NCBI GenBank assembly: GCA_903772945.1
Contig: CAICTM010000446.1
Location: 1 to 64,000 of the forward strand
Direction of reading: 5' to 3'
Length of the DNA: 64,000 nucleotides
Origin: Seminavis robusta
Taxonomy: Eukaryota > Bacillariophyta > Bacillariophyceae > Naviculales > Naviculaceae
Shown: one piece after another, positions 35,165-45,023 of the stretch
Layout: every line of letters starts with the position of its first letter
Numbering within the stretch: the stretch's first letter is position 1
The notes under the pieces: model-generated
What the model was told of the DNA's origin: nothing
The model's input: only the letters and a program-made list of their open reading frames with translations
Database searches by the model: none
Program-made: the position numbers and the translations under genes

Positions 35165-35431
35165 TAAAAGAAGAATGGCATGAACGCGTGCCAATCCAAA
35201 CAGAAACAACAATACATTTGCAATCTACAGTACATGATCCTGCAGCCAGTCATGCAAACGATACTGTGCGTTCTGTGAGAGGAAGACTCGTAGCTCGGTA
35301 TCATCTGGCAATAGAAAAACTTTCAAGTTACGGGTACCGGCACTTGCATGTCGTCTCAATCGCTACGCGTTGCTTTTTTCTTCGCTCTATTCTTTACTAT
35401 TCACTCATGATTCATTCAATGATTCAATCAT

Positions 35432-37027
35432 CTATCTATCTGCATTCTCCTCCTCATCGCTATCGTCCTCCTGCAATAACATGGTCTTGGCAATATACCG
35501 TGCCGTGGCTTCGGATCGCGGGACACCTTCTCCTAGAGCATAGCACGCCACGACATTGCGCCATCCTTCCCGACTTCCCAATTCCCCCGCTAACTGATAC
35601 AGATCAAATGCTTTGGATCGATTCGGGGGCAGTGTGGGCGGTCGTCCTTGATGCAACATGGCACCGGCCGACACGGCGGCATCGGCATGACCCGCCTCTG
35701 CCGCGGCCACAAAATCCGCCAATGCCAATTCATAGTCTACTGGTGCGTGGTATCCATGGTCACCCTCGTGACGACAGGTTCCCCGTAAAAAGAGGGCATC
35801 GGGATGGTCTGCCGCACAGGCGTCATTGAGGAGTGTCACAAAGTGCTGTGGGGAACAAGGTGGAATGCCCAAGTCGTCATTTCCATTGAGATGCAAAAGG
35901 GCCAAATAGTACCGTGCCGGTCCATGGCCCATGGCGGCGGAGGATTCAACCAAGTCGAGTCCTTCTTGCAGAGGGGATGTGTTGTTGTTGTTGTTGTTGT
36001 TGTTGTTGTCATTGTCGGGTTGTATGGCATTCGTATGGTTGTCCAACAGGAGCTGCACCCCTACAAAATACATGGCATCCGGGTCATGAAGTTGGATGGC
36101 TTTGCGAAAGGCTGTCATGGACGCTTTCCAATCGGGAGCAAGGACAATATTGTTATCGGCAGGCAGCGTTGTTGTCGTGTCATCTTTTTCGTCATCATCT
36201 CTGGCAGGATACCCCGTCCAGAGCAACTGTCCCAGATTGAACCATCCTTCGGCGGCACCATTGGTTCCTGCCTTTTCGTAGTAGTCCAATGCCTGCTTTA
36301 CAAATTGTCGTGCCTCATCGTTATGATCTTGTTGCATCCAGGCGGTATGGGCTTGTTGGAGTGCCATGTTTCCCAACAAAATGAGTGCCGGTCCATGTCC
36401 ATGATGTTCGGCGGCTTGTTGGAGTAACTGGTATGCCTTTTCCCTCCATTCGTCTTCTGTGGATTGTTGTTTCTTGTTGTTTTGTGTTTTCAGCTCCTTG
36501 CGCGTTTGTTTGACGACCGTCTTGACGACAGTAACTCCCTTTAGATTTTTGGCCTTTGGGTTGTTGGCGTGTTCCCGTTCTTTAGTCTCGGCTCGTTCAA
36601 TGGCCCGGTGGAGTTCCTCTGCCTTTTTGGTTTCTTGTTCTTGTTGCAATCGTTCGACTTGTTGCAATGCGTCCAGTGCTTCTTGGTAAATGGCTTGGCC
36701 TGGATGATCTTGACTACTACTACCATGATCGTGGGTAGTATCAGATGATGTGACTGTAGAGAAAAAATTCTGTCTTGTGGTGTTGTTGCCCATCTCCAGA
36801 CTAGTCGACACCAACGCTATTTTGGACACCAACATTTTTCCTTGATTTGGCAGAGAGGACGAGTGATATCGTCGGTATCCATTATTATTATCCAGCAAAA
36901 TGGAGGTAGAAATGGCAGGATATTGGGTACCGGTGGCTTCAGCTGCTCTTGAGAGCAACTTTTGTGGTCTTCCAATCTGCAATCGTCTCACGGCACCATG
37001 ACGTCCTATTCTGGTTGCAGCAATCAT
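35432..37027 (-). CDS. Sel1-like repeat protein, probably mitochondrial
   Basis: An intact 531-residue frame. The N-terminus is rich in Arg, Ala and Ser without acidic residues (MIAATRIGRHGAVRRLQIGR), which fits a mitochondrial presequence. A coiled-coil-like Glu/Lys/Gln stretch spans about 115-165. From about 195 to the end lie Sel1-type helical repeats with the A-x-x-x-G-x-x-x-A-x-x-x-L-G pattern, for example NGAAEGWFNLGQLLWTGYP, MGHGPARYYLALLHLNG and AGHADAAVSAGAMLHQG. Asn runs near 340 come from a GTT microsatellite in the gene. Sel1 repeats are protein-interaction scaffolds in ERAD, signalling and respiratory-chain assembly; the partner is unknown. Confidence 0.8.
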   Translation of the reverse strand: MIAATRIGRHGAVRRLQIGRPQKLLSRAAEATGTQYPAISTSILLDNNNGYRRYHSSSLPNQGKMLVSKIALVSTSLEMGNNTTRQNFFSTVTSSDTTHDHGSSSQDHPGQAIYQEALDALQQVERLQQEQETKKAEELHRAIERAETKEREHANNPKAKNLKGVTVVKTVVKQTRKELKTQNNKKQQSTEDEWREKAYQLLQQAAEHHGHGPALILLGNMALQQAHTAWMQQDHNDEARQFVKQALDYYEKAGTNGAAEGWFNLGQLLWTGYPARDDDEKDDTTTTLPADNNIVLAPDWKASMTAFRKAIQLHDPDAMYFVGVQLLLDNHTNAIQPDNDNNNNNNNNNTSPLQEGLDLVESSAAMGHGPARYYLALLHLNGNDDLGIPPCSPQHFVTLLNDACAADHPDALFLRGTCRHEGDHGYHAPVDYELALADFVAAAEAGHADAAVSAGAMLHQGRPPTLPPNRSKAFDLYQLAGELGSREGWRNVVACYALGEGVPRSEATARYIAKTMLLQEDDSDEEENADR

Positions 37028-37529
37028 CTTGTATTGCTTTAGGTTGCTTTACTTGATAACTACCAACAATCGGTCTCCAATGAAGCAGCAAAGGAAGAAG
37101 GTTGTTGTTGAGTTGTGACAGAAGAGCCTGATGTGAGAGCAGAAACTACCGTGTGGCTAAAACTGTGGCTAAAGCACTTTTTTGTAGTTTAGCTGGCTGT
37201 TTAGCCTGGTTTCAGTCACTACCGACGCTGCTAAAGGTCATGGCTAAATCCATGGCTAAAGAGTTTAGCCACCAGCCACGACCGTGGCTAAACTTGCATG
37301 ATTTATGTCAGATTGGCTGCTGGTGGCTAAAGCGCTGCTAAACACCTTTTGCCACGTTCTTCTGCCAGGTGGCTAAAGCTGCAACACCAGCTCAAATAAC
37401 AAGAGGCAACAAGAAAGTCTGCTTTATACAACTCCGCAACCGTAGCACCGTACTTCACTCCACTATTGCACATCTACTACTATTGCACCTCTATGGTATA
37501 TCTTACCCATATACCGATCACAGCTAGCC

Positions 37530-38906
37530 ATGTCGTCATCTTCTGACTCGTCTGAGGAGGCGATGGAGAGAGACATATATCTCTCAATGAATGCGGTTAC
37601 ACAAATGGTTTTTGGGGACGGCATGGTATCCCTGGAAGAAACGATTGATCACCGGCTCCTGCCGAGACGCCCTCGAAAGGAGTATGATCATGACCGAGCC
37701 TACAATTGTATCCAACAGGACTACCTAGGGCCGTCCCCAACGTTCGAAGGCAGGGAATTTGAGACGATGTTTCGAGTTTCACGCAGTCGATTCCAACGAA
37801 TAATGGAGGATATTATGAATGCTGGAATTCCTTTCTATGCAGGCAACACTGATGCAGTCAACCGCAAAGTCCCTTCACTTGAGGCCCGTTTACTGCATCC
37901 CTTGAAAACAATTTCCTACGGTGTGCCACCACATATGCTACGGGATTACTTCCAGCTCTCCAAAACTATGGCACGTGTCTCATGTATTGAATTTGATAAG
38001 GCTATGCGTCAACTGTACCAAGATGAATATATGCGTGTTCCTACATCGAATGACTTGCGGAAAATCCATGAATTGCATCTCGCGGTACATGGCATCCCAG
38101 GACTATTTGGCAGTCTTGATTGTATGCACAATCGTTGGAAAAATTGCCCGGTGGCATGGCAAGGTGCTTACAAAGGAGCAAAGAAAGTTCCGACAATTGT
38201 CTTGGAGGGAATTTGCGACTACAACCTGTGGTTATGGCATGCGTCATTTGGCTATGCTGGAACACTCAATGACATTACAATTTTGGATATGTCTCCATTT
38301 CTCAGCCGCATTTTAAATGGCTCCTTCTCTGAGCTAGAAACGGCTAGTGGTGTCGTGCCATACTCTCTTTGTGATGAGGAATTCAAACAGTTCATGATTC
38401 TGGTTGATGGAATCTACCCACAATACTCCCGATTTGTTAAGACGTTGAGTGATCCAATTCTTCCTTGGGAGAAGGATTATTGTGCCTGGCAGGAAGCAGT
38501 CCGAAAAGATATCGAGCGGTGTTTTGGCATTTTGCAAGGCAAGTTTCAGTATATGGCCCGTCCATTTATGGAGCTGAACTTGGATCTCATTGGGAACCGT
38601 GTCAACACCTGTCTTTTGATGCACAATATGTGTGTATCCGATCGGGTGATGAACGGTGATGTTCGAGCTCTCTACGATCCAACCCAGAATGTGTTCCGGG
38701 GAGAAATTATTGTGGAGAACCCAACCGACTTGCAAACGGTACAGGGCGATGAAGAAGATCCACCGGAATTTGGCTGGGCGGCACAACCAAGGGAAGTACG
38801 GGAACAAATGCTTCGTCGTGCCCAATGGAATTGCCTATTAGATATTGTGGAGCATGAACGTCTCCACAGGGCAATCGTTGAATACAAAACAGGACATAAA
38901 CTATAG
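37530..38906 (+). CDS. Harbinger transposase (DDE_Tnp_4)
   Basis: An intact 458-residue frame. The catalytic domain spans about 190-385. GSLDCMHNRWKNCPVAWQG carries the first Asp, FMILVDGIYPQYSRFV the second, and RKDIERCFGILQGKFQY the Glu. A WHASFGYAGTLNDITIL segment between them is typical of the PIF/Harbinger superfamily, as is the final CLLMHNMCV helix. The N-terminal 100 residues probably form the helix-turn-helix end-binding part. It would cut and paste the element together with the Myb-like protein. No stop or shift breaks it, so it may still be active. Confidence 0.93.
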   Translation: MSSSSDSSEEAMERDIYLSMNAVTQMVFGDGMVSLEETIDHRLLPRRPRKEYDHDRAYNCIQQDYLGPSPTFEGREFETMFRVSRSRFQRIMEDIMNAGIPFYAGNTDAVNRKVPSLEARLLHPLKTISYGVPPHMLRDYFQLSKTMARVSCIEFDKAMRQLYQDEYMRVPTSNDLRKIHELHLAVHGIPGLFGSLDCMHNRWKNCPVAWQGAYKGAKKVPTIVLEGICDYNLWLWHASFGYAGTLNDITILDMSPFLSRILNGSFSELETASGVVPYSLCDEEFKQFMILVDGIYPQYSRFVKTLSDPILPWEKDYCAWQEAVRKDIERCFGILQGKFQYMARPFMELNLDLIGNRVNTCLLMHNMCVSDRVMNGDVRALYDPTQNVFRGEIIVENPTDLQTVQGDEEDPPEFGWAAQPREVREQMLRRAQWNCLLDIVEHERLHRAIVEYKTGHKL

Positions 38907-38932
38907 TGCTGTTAATTTCTAGAACTAAATAT

Positions 38933-40393
38933 CTAAACTTTGGTTTTGTTCTTTGGGTTGCTTGTAGTACCGCTGTTGGCATCATCCTCACTGTCGCTAC
39001 TCTCATCGTCCATTTTGCTAGTCAATCTAGGCGCACCACTGGAGGTGCGACTAATATCATCATTGTTGTTGTCTTTGTTGTCGTCTTTACCGGTAGGTTT
39101 TCCGTTGGAAATAGAGGAAGCATCACTGTCTTCTTCATTGACAACAACCTGGGCTGGTGGCTTTTTCGGAGCATCAGCTTTGGCATTGGCCTTTGCCTCT
39201 GCCTCTTCCTGTGCCTTCATTTTGGCTTCGAAATCTGTCTGGAGCTGTGTTGCCTTGTCCAAATGAAACTCAAAGTCATTCATTTTACCAGCCTTGAGGA
39301 AGAGCTCTGCCAACTTGGAGTGCGTCTTAATATTGTTGCGATTGTTGACGGACTCCGCCAAAAGCTGCTGGGAGCGAGCAAGACTAGCAAAATGCTGATT
39401 CTTTTGTGCTTCCGCAGCACTTATAGCCTGTGCCATGGCATAGTCTTTTTTGGCTTGCTTTGTGCCAGGGGGGCGTGATATCTTAGATGCCATTGCCAAA
39501 TTGTTGTTGTTTGATTTGGCTGCGGCAGAGCCATCTGCCGGTGGAGGTTTTGCTTTGGACTGAATTTCCTCGACTTGCTTTTCGGCATCCGCCTCGGTAA
39601 TGTGTGGATTGAAGTAGGGGTAGTCGGTAAGATGGCCTAGCATATGTTCATATTTGAAGGTCGTGGAGTGCCTGGTCTCATATTCTGTCATAGCACAATT
39701 GATGTAATCTTGCTCATTATTGAATCCCGTGCGCTGTTCAGAATGAGCCCAACGGTAGCAAGCCATGAACTGGCGAAGATCCGCACTAACAGTCCTCCAA
39801 CGACGCCTCAGCCCATCATGAGCTCGATTTGTGAAGCTAACGACGCCTTCTTCATCAGGCTCAACCTCTGTATTCGCAAAGGCAGAGTAGCGAGCTTGTA
39901 CTCCTTTTTCCCAGAATTTTTTCGTATTCTGGCCGGCGCCAATAATGCTATTCGTCGAGGAGGCACAATAAGCACGGGCCAACCATATATCCTCTTGAGT
40001 TGTGAAATTTGTGGCACGCATACGCTGTGGAGTGGCGCCATCCTCATTCTTGACATCACCATTTTTGTTCCTCTTCTTCTTGGTGGAAGTCACCGGCTTG
40101 CCTTTGCCGTTTTTGCCTTTGCCTCTACCGCCTTTAGGGGCTTTCACCGCAGACGGAGGCTTCGTCAAAGTCTTCTTTACAGATTCAAGACCGGTAATGA
40201 CAGCAGGATTCTTCTTGCATTTCCTCTCTGGTGTCCTCCTGGTGGGTGAGGAAATGTGGGCTTTGAGCTTGGCGGCAATTTCACTAGCCGCTGTGGAATC
40301 GTCGTCACTCGATTCCTCTTCTTCAAGCTGCTCTTCCTCATCAGGAGCCACATCTTTGGCAACTCTCTTCCTCTTACTATTACTACTACTCAT
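38933..40393 (-). CDS. Harbinger accessory Myb/SANT-like protein
   Basis: About 486 residues from the ATG at 40393; the open frame extends further upstream, but this start follows an in-gene-like leader and gives the basic SSSNSKRKRVAKD beginning. An acidic stretch and Lys/Pro-rich linkers with NLS-like KGKNGKGK precede a trihelix/Myb-like domain at about 125-215 with FTTQEDIWLARAYCASS and GLRRRWRTVSADLRQF. A Gln/Ala helical region and an acidic tail follow. In Harbinger elements this second protein binds the subterminal repeats and carries the transposase into the nucleus. Its stop is 26 bases from the transposase stop. Confidence 0.85.
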   Translation of the reverse strand: MSSSNSKRKRVAKDVAPDEEEQLEEEESSDDDSTAASEIAAKLKAHISSPTRRTPERKCKKNPAVITGLESVKKTLTKPPSAVKAPKGGRGKGKNGKGKPVTSTKKKRNKNGDVKNEDGATPQRMRATNFTTQEDIWLARAYCASSTNSIIGAGQNTKKFWEKGVQARYSAFANTEVEPDEEGVVSFTNRAHDGLRRRWRTVSADLRQFMACYRWAHSEQRTGFNNEQDYINCAMTEYETRHSTTFKYEHMLGHLTDYPYFNPHITEADAEKQVEEIQSKAKPPPADGSAAAKSNNNNLAMASKISRPPGTKQAKKDYAMAQAISAAEAQKNQHFASLARSQQLLAESVNNRNNIKTHSKLAELFLKAGKMNDFEFHLDKATQLQTDFEAKMKAQEEAEAKANAKADAPKKPPAQVVVNEEDSDASSISNGKPTGKDDNKDNNNDDISRTSSGAPRLTSKMDDESSDSEDDANSGTTSNPKNKTKV

Positions 40394-40697
40394 GGTGTTG
40401 GTAAGAGTACTGGCTGAATAAGCACTGGTAAAGCTGGCGAAATGACAAGCAATGCGGAGCGAGGCTGAGCGAAATGGCGGCACGGAGCGAAATGGCGGCA
40501 TTTTTAGCCTTCTCATTTTGCCTCTCTCGGTGGTGACTGGATATGCTAAATCTGTGGCTAAATCCCCGGCTAAAAAGGGTTGGACGTTTAGCAGCAGATT
40601 TAGTTCATTCATGGTAGATACTGCGGTGGCTAAAAAAAGTGAACTAAATCTGATGCTTTAGCCACAACTTTAGCCACCACGATAGCCATACGGTAGT

Positions 40698-41003
40698 CAG
40701 TGCTCTGAGTTGTTGTTGGAGTTCGCAAGAAAAATCCTGGGATTGGTCTGTCCGTCTGTCAAAAAGATCCAAATCGTATCTTTTTTTCGTTTCTCTCCTC
40801 TCCACAAAATAAAAATTTGGGTGATGGCCTCTCATTTTTTTCTTTGGAAGGTAGGTGTCATCCATCCAAAACAAGAAACAGGCCATCGATTGATCGACAG
40901 ATTTTATACATGGTAGATCAACAACAACTCACATTATCACACAATCAATCAATCAATCAATCAATCAATTAATTAACAAACAAACAAACAAACAAAACAA
41001 ATA
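40698..41003. other. Leader of the PurK-PurE gene with microsatellites
   Basis: From about 40942 to 40997 the leader consists of AATC repeats followed by AAAC repeats, ending just before the start codon. Otherwise nothing is seen. Such a run could alter translation or be neutral. Confidence 0.5.
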
Positions 41004-42806
41004 ATGAGCTCCAAACAACAACTCTTGTCTCCAGATCCTCCGTTACGTGTGGCGTGCGTGGGAGGCGGTCAATTGGGTCGCATGATGGCGTTGGAAGCGC
41101 CTCGATTGGGGATTGCCATGACATTTCTCGATCCCGGTGGCATTCAATGTCCGTGTGCCCAAATTGTCCCGCACGATCGCATTGTAAAGGGCGGGCTCAA
41201 GGATGCCGATCAATTGCGTGCCATTGCGCAAAACTGCGATGTACTCACGGTGGAAATTGAACACGTCGGTGTGGAAATATTGCAAGAGTTGGAAACGTCG
41301 GGTGTCAATGTCCAACCATCGGCCCGAGTCTTGACCATTATCCGGGACAAGTACTTGCAAAAACAACATTTTGCTAGTCATGGAGTGCCATTGCCACCTT
41401 TTCAAGTCACTTCCTCTGTCCAGGAAATTCAACAAGCGGCTACCACTTTGGGATTGCCACTCATGCTCAAAACACGCAAGGGAGGATACGATGGACGTGG
41501 CAATGCCGTACTGGAGTCCAACACGGAACAAGCCATTCAGGAAGCCATTCAAAAATTAATGCCAACATCCGATCAACAACAACCACAACCACAAGAAAAC
41601 TTGGATATTTACGCCGAAGGATGGATCGATTATCAATGCGAAGTCGCCGTCATGGTGGTCCGATCCAGTAATGGACAAGACACGGTCTCGTATCCCGCCG
41701 TCAATGCCATTCAACAAGATTCCATTTGTCGATTGGTACTCGTACCAGTGCGGAACGTATCCATGGATGTACGACAAGAATGCGAACGAGTCGCCAAACA
41801 AGCCATTGATAGTCTCGGGCAAGGTGCTTCGGGCATGTTTGGTGTCGAATTATTCGTCACCCAACAGGGGCAAGTCCTACTCAATGAAATTGCGCCACGG
41901 CCTCATAATACCGGACATTATACACAAGATGCCTGTGCCATTAGTCAATTTGAAAATCATTTACGAGGCATTTGTGGCATGCCCCTGGGGACTACCAAAC
42001 TCATTACCGAAGCGGCCGCCATGGTCAATGTACTTGGAGCCAAATCGGGAACCATGGCAGATACATTGAAATCGTCCAATCGAGCCATGTCCTTGCCCGG
42101 GGCCGTCGTACATTGGTATGGCAAAGCGGGCTGTCGTGCCGGACGGAAGATGGGACACATTAATGTTGTTGGTGATTCCCAGGAACAGGTCGATGCCGTT
42201 TTGGAAGAATTACTCGCATTGGAAGGTGTTCCAGTTTCCCTCATGCCCGGTGGAAAACTGCATGGTTCGCCTTTAGTGGGTGTCATTATGGGGTCGCAGT
42301 CCGATTTGCCCACGATGAATGCGGCCGTCGACATGTTGAAAAAATTTGATGTGCCATATGAAGTCGATATCGTCAGCGCCCATCGGACTCCGGATAAACT
42401 CATGGATTACAGTCGCTCTGCGGCGGGCCGGGGCATTCGCGTCATTATTGCCGGGGCGGGAGGAGCCGCGCATTTGCCGGGAATGGTGGCCGCCATGACA
42501 CCTCTCCCCGTGATTGGAGTCCCCGTCAAGACATCGACGTTGAGCGGCGTCGATTCCTTGTACAGCATTGTCCAAATGCCACGCGGTGTTCCCGTCGCCA
42601 CAGTGGCCATTGGGAATGCCACGAATGCGGGTTTGTTGGCGGTGCGCATTCTGTCGACCAGTCGTCCCACACTACGACAACAAATGATGGAGTATCAACG
42701 GGAAATGAAAGAAATGGTCAACGACATGAGTACCAAACTGACAGATCTGGGCAGTGACGAGTTTTTGCAGCAAATGGACAACAAAAACAAGGCTGTGAAT
42801 GTATGA
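41004..42806 (+). CDS. ADE2: Phosphoribosylaminoimidazole carboxylase, fused PurK-PurE
   Basis: An intact 600-residue frame. Residues about 11-400 form PurK (N5-CAIR synthetase): [20 protein letters not shown] at the start, the ATP-grasp loop [15 protein letters not shown] and the metal-binding [15 protein letters not shown]. Residues about 425-595 form class I PurE (N5-CAIR mutase) with [23 protein letters not shown] and [14 protein letters not shown]. Together they turn AIR into CAIR in purine synthesis using ATP and bicarbonate. The PurK-PurE order matches fungal ADE2 and plants, unlike animal PAICS. No presequence is apparent, so it is probably cytosolic. Confidence 0.97.
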   Translation: MSSKQQLLSPDPPLRVACVGGGQLGRMMALEAPRLGIAMTFLDPGGIQCPCAQIVPHDRIVKGGLKDADQLRAIAQNCDVLTVEIEHVGVEILQELETSGVNVQPSARVLTIIRDKYLQKQHFASHGVPLPPFQVTSSVQEIQQAATTLGLPLMLKTRKGGYDGRGNAVLESNTEQAIQEAIQKLMPTSDQQQPQPQENLDIYAEGWIDYQCEVAVMVVRSSNGQDTVSYPAVNAIQQDSICRLVLVPVRNVSMDVRQECERVAKQAIDSLGQGASGMFGVELFVTQQGQVLLNEIAPRPHNTGHYTQDACAISQFENHLRGICGMPLGTTKLITEAAAMVNVLGAKSGTMADTLKSSNRAMSLPGAVVHWYGKAGCRAGRKMGHINVVGDSQEQVDAVLEELLALEGVPVSLMPGGKLHGSPLVGVIMGSQSDLPTMNAAVDMLKKFDVPYEVDIVSAHRTPDKLMDYSRSAAGRGIRVIIAGAGGAAHLPGMVAAMTPLPVIGVPVKTSTLSGVDSLYSIVQMPRGVPVATVAIGNATNAGLLAVRILSTSRPTLRQQMMEYQREMKEMVNDMSTKLTDLGSDEFLQQMDNKNKAVNV

Positions 42807-43092
42807 TGAGTAGTGACGAACGATGTTGCCAGTAACTGGTAGAACTCGACAAATCCACACACATGACATGCTTGTGTCAAGAGAGCAGTTGGTGCATATT
42901 ATTTTCTAACTAACGATTGCTTCTTATATTAACTAATTGTAGTGATCTTTCATCTATCATAGGTAACTTCTAACTACATTTAGTTTGTTTATCAGAGCTC
43001 CTTTCCTATCCTTCGCCGCAATTTAATTGTCCGGATCCATCCAATAATGATTTTTCACACCACTGATAATTTTAAAATGCTATTTCATTCAT

Positions 43093-44172
43093 TCATTCCT
43101 CATCATCTTGTTGCTTGCCCGCCACTCGATGAGACTCTCCATCCAAAAAGGTATCCCAGTTCACGTCGTCATTGTGCGAGTGGCTAAAACCAATCGCCCG
43201 TTCTGCCGCCACAGTGTCCCGTGTTCGATAGGCCACAACGTAGGTTCGGCGTTGACGATCGGCACACGTATTTCCTCCACTGCCATGAACGACCCATTCA
43301 TTGTGAATGGTGACACTCCCTCTCTTGGCAGGCGCCAACTGAATTGTATCTCCAGCCGTTTCATCGACTTGCGCACACAGAGCATGTGTCTCATCTCGAT
43401 CCGACCCTAACGGTTTGTGGGGTCGCAATGTCTTGGCGACACCCGATCCTGGAATATAGCGCAAACAACCATTTTCGGGATCGGAATCGTCAATGGCCAA
43501 AGAAAACGTACACGTATCCGTCTTGGTTCCACCCAGTGCCTTGGACCCCGGCCAGTAGGCCATGTCTTGATGCCAGGCAAAGACGGCATCGTCCTTTCCC
43601 GGTCGTTTATTGAGGAATTGATCATAGTCCTTGACCATACTAGTACTGTCGTCATTACTAAATAATTGCTGTGCCATGCTGTTGGTGAGACGTTCGTAGA
43701 TATTGCCTTTCAGAGGTGGATAGTAGGTTGTAGGAAGCATGCAATTGACAATGGACCACTCGGAATAGGGAGTTCCAAAGGGTTTGGACATGTCACAAAA
43801 ATCTTTTCCAGGGACGGGAATATCGCCCGATGTAAACCGATCAAAGACGACTTGGAGTTCCTGTACTTCTTCTTCGGTCAGCACATTGTCAATCGTGACA
43901 CAACCGTCTCGATGGAAGGATTCAATTTGTTCCGGAGTCAAACGGAAAAAATCATCACTGAGACGACCATACTCTTCTGGCTGCTGCTGCTGGTTGGATC
44001 CTCCTCGAGTAGGAACCCAAAAGGCGGGGTTGCCAATACTACTAGTGGAGGAAGAAAGAAAGGGAGACCCCTGGCATTCTCGGACGGTCGAAAGAAGTAC
44101 TGCTGAAAGAATACTCAGCATTCGCAAGCCTAGTGTGCCTCTAATGGGACGACAGGAACCAGGATTCATCAT
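43093..44172 (-). CDS. Phytanoyl-CoA dioxygenase family protein, secretory leader
   Basis: An intact 359-residue frame. A signal peptide is likely at 13-35 (TLGLRMLSILSAVLLSTV followed by CQG). The PhyH domain runs from about 75 to 330: LTPEQIESFHRDGCVTIDNV, the iron ligands in FAWHQDMAYWPG (His-x-Asp), CLRYIPGSG, and the distal His in NEWVVHGSGGN, followed by the 2-oxoglutarate-binding Arg region RQRRTYVVAYRTR. It should be an Fe(II)/2-oxoglutarate hydroxylase. The substrate is unknown, and PhyH relatives act on lipids, alkaloids and small acids. The leader suggests entry to the ER, and NPAFWVPTRGG after the signal peptide leaves plastid targeting possible. Confidence 0.85.
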   Translation of the reverse strand: MMNPGSCRPIRGTLGLRMLSILSAVLLSTVRECQGSPFLSSSTSSIGNPAFWVPTRGGSNQQQQPEEYGRLSDDFFRLTPEQIESFHRDGCVTIDNVLTEEEVQELQVVFDRFTSGDIPVPGKDFCDMSKPFGTPYSEWSIVNCMLPTTYYPPLKGNIYERLTNSMAQQLFSNDDSTSMVKDYDQFLNKRPGKDDAVFAWHQDMAYWPGSKALGGTKTDTCTFSLAIDDSDPENGCLRYIPGSGVAKTLRPHKPLGSDRDETHALCAQVDETAGDTIQLAPAKRGSVTIHNEWVVHGSGGNTCADRQRRTYVVAYRTRDTVAAERAIGFSHSHNDDVNWDTFLDGESHRVAGKQQDDEE

Positions 44173-45023
44173 GGGCTTGGGGAGGGCTGTTTGATGAAGA
44201 TGGAGGAGAGAGACAGGCCAAACTGAATGAAGTAGTCTAGACTACTATTAATAGTACCGGTACTAGCTATCTAGCTAGGAAAGGTATACAAATATATACC
44301 CGGGATATCTTGCTTGTGGATCGAAGAGGTGTTGATTGCAAGAAGATCTTGGGTTGCGCATCGATCATCATCCCTGCTGAAGATCGCGGGATCTCTGCTG
44401 GCTTGTTTTCGTGCCAATGCTGGATCTGTACAAATGACGACTATACTCAGTCATGCATGAATCATCGAAATTATCGCTTTTTCCGCCATTTCAGCCCATT
44501 TCCTCCACATTTCCTAGAGAAAATCACAAGAAACAGACACCAGGACCAGTTGATATCAAAGGATTTAAAGTCGCGCAAGACTCGCATTTAATTGACTGCT
44601 TCCGGGTGCTACTCGCAAGAATAGCCAAAACTACGAATTCGCGGAAAACTCCTCCTCACTTCTTCCCCGGTCCCGAGGCCAAAAAGGAGAATGAACAAAG
44701 TCGACATTCAATCTTGCGTTTTTGTCACCGATGCAAGTGATCTCGGAGCCGGTTACAATTTCACATTTTTATGCTGTAGACAGCGCTTTGTCTACTAAAG
44801 TCGACATTGCACGGTCAAGGAAACATCTTCCTATGGCAAGCTCTTAGGCAACCAAACCGGTCACACGTAAATTGGAATCTCTCGATCGTTGTGGCTTCAT
44901 ACAACTGGTATCTACATGTACCTTTATTAGTAGGTCACCTCTTCAAAAAAGTTGGCAACCAGATCCCTCATTTTTCTTCTTCTTGTTGGACTGGAAGTAA
45001 CAAAGTCCGACAAGCTCTTCGAA
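44173..45023. other. Divergent intergenic region
   Basis: Lies between the starts of the PhyH gene and the fusion gene. It contains TACCGGTAC near 44257 and a GGTATACAAATATATACC near-palindrome around 44283-44300. The frames at 44310-44740 are probably not real. Confidence 0.5.

Larger units (their letters stand above)
37145..40697. mobile_element. PIF/Harbinger-type DNA transposon, apparently complete
   Basis: The 3.55-kb element is bounded by inverted ends ACTACCGTGTGGCTA (37145-37159) and its complement with one mismatch (40683-40697). Inside each end are many copies of GTGGCTAAA in both orientations, a dozen or so on the left (37150-37380) and about eight on the right (40500-40680); these are probably transposase or accessory-protein binding sites. 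It carries two tail-to-tail genes, a DDE transposase and a Myb-like protein, the usual Harbinger pair. Both frames are open, so it may be recent. I could not settle the expected 3-bp target-site duplication; the flanks are GAA and CAG at the chosen ends. Confidence 0.85.
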
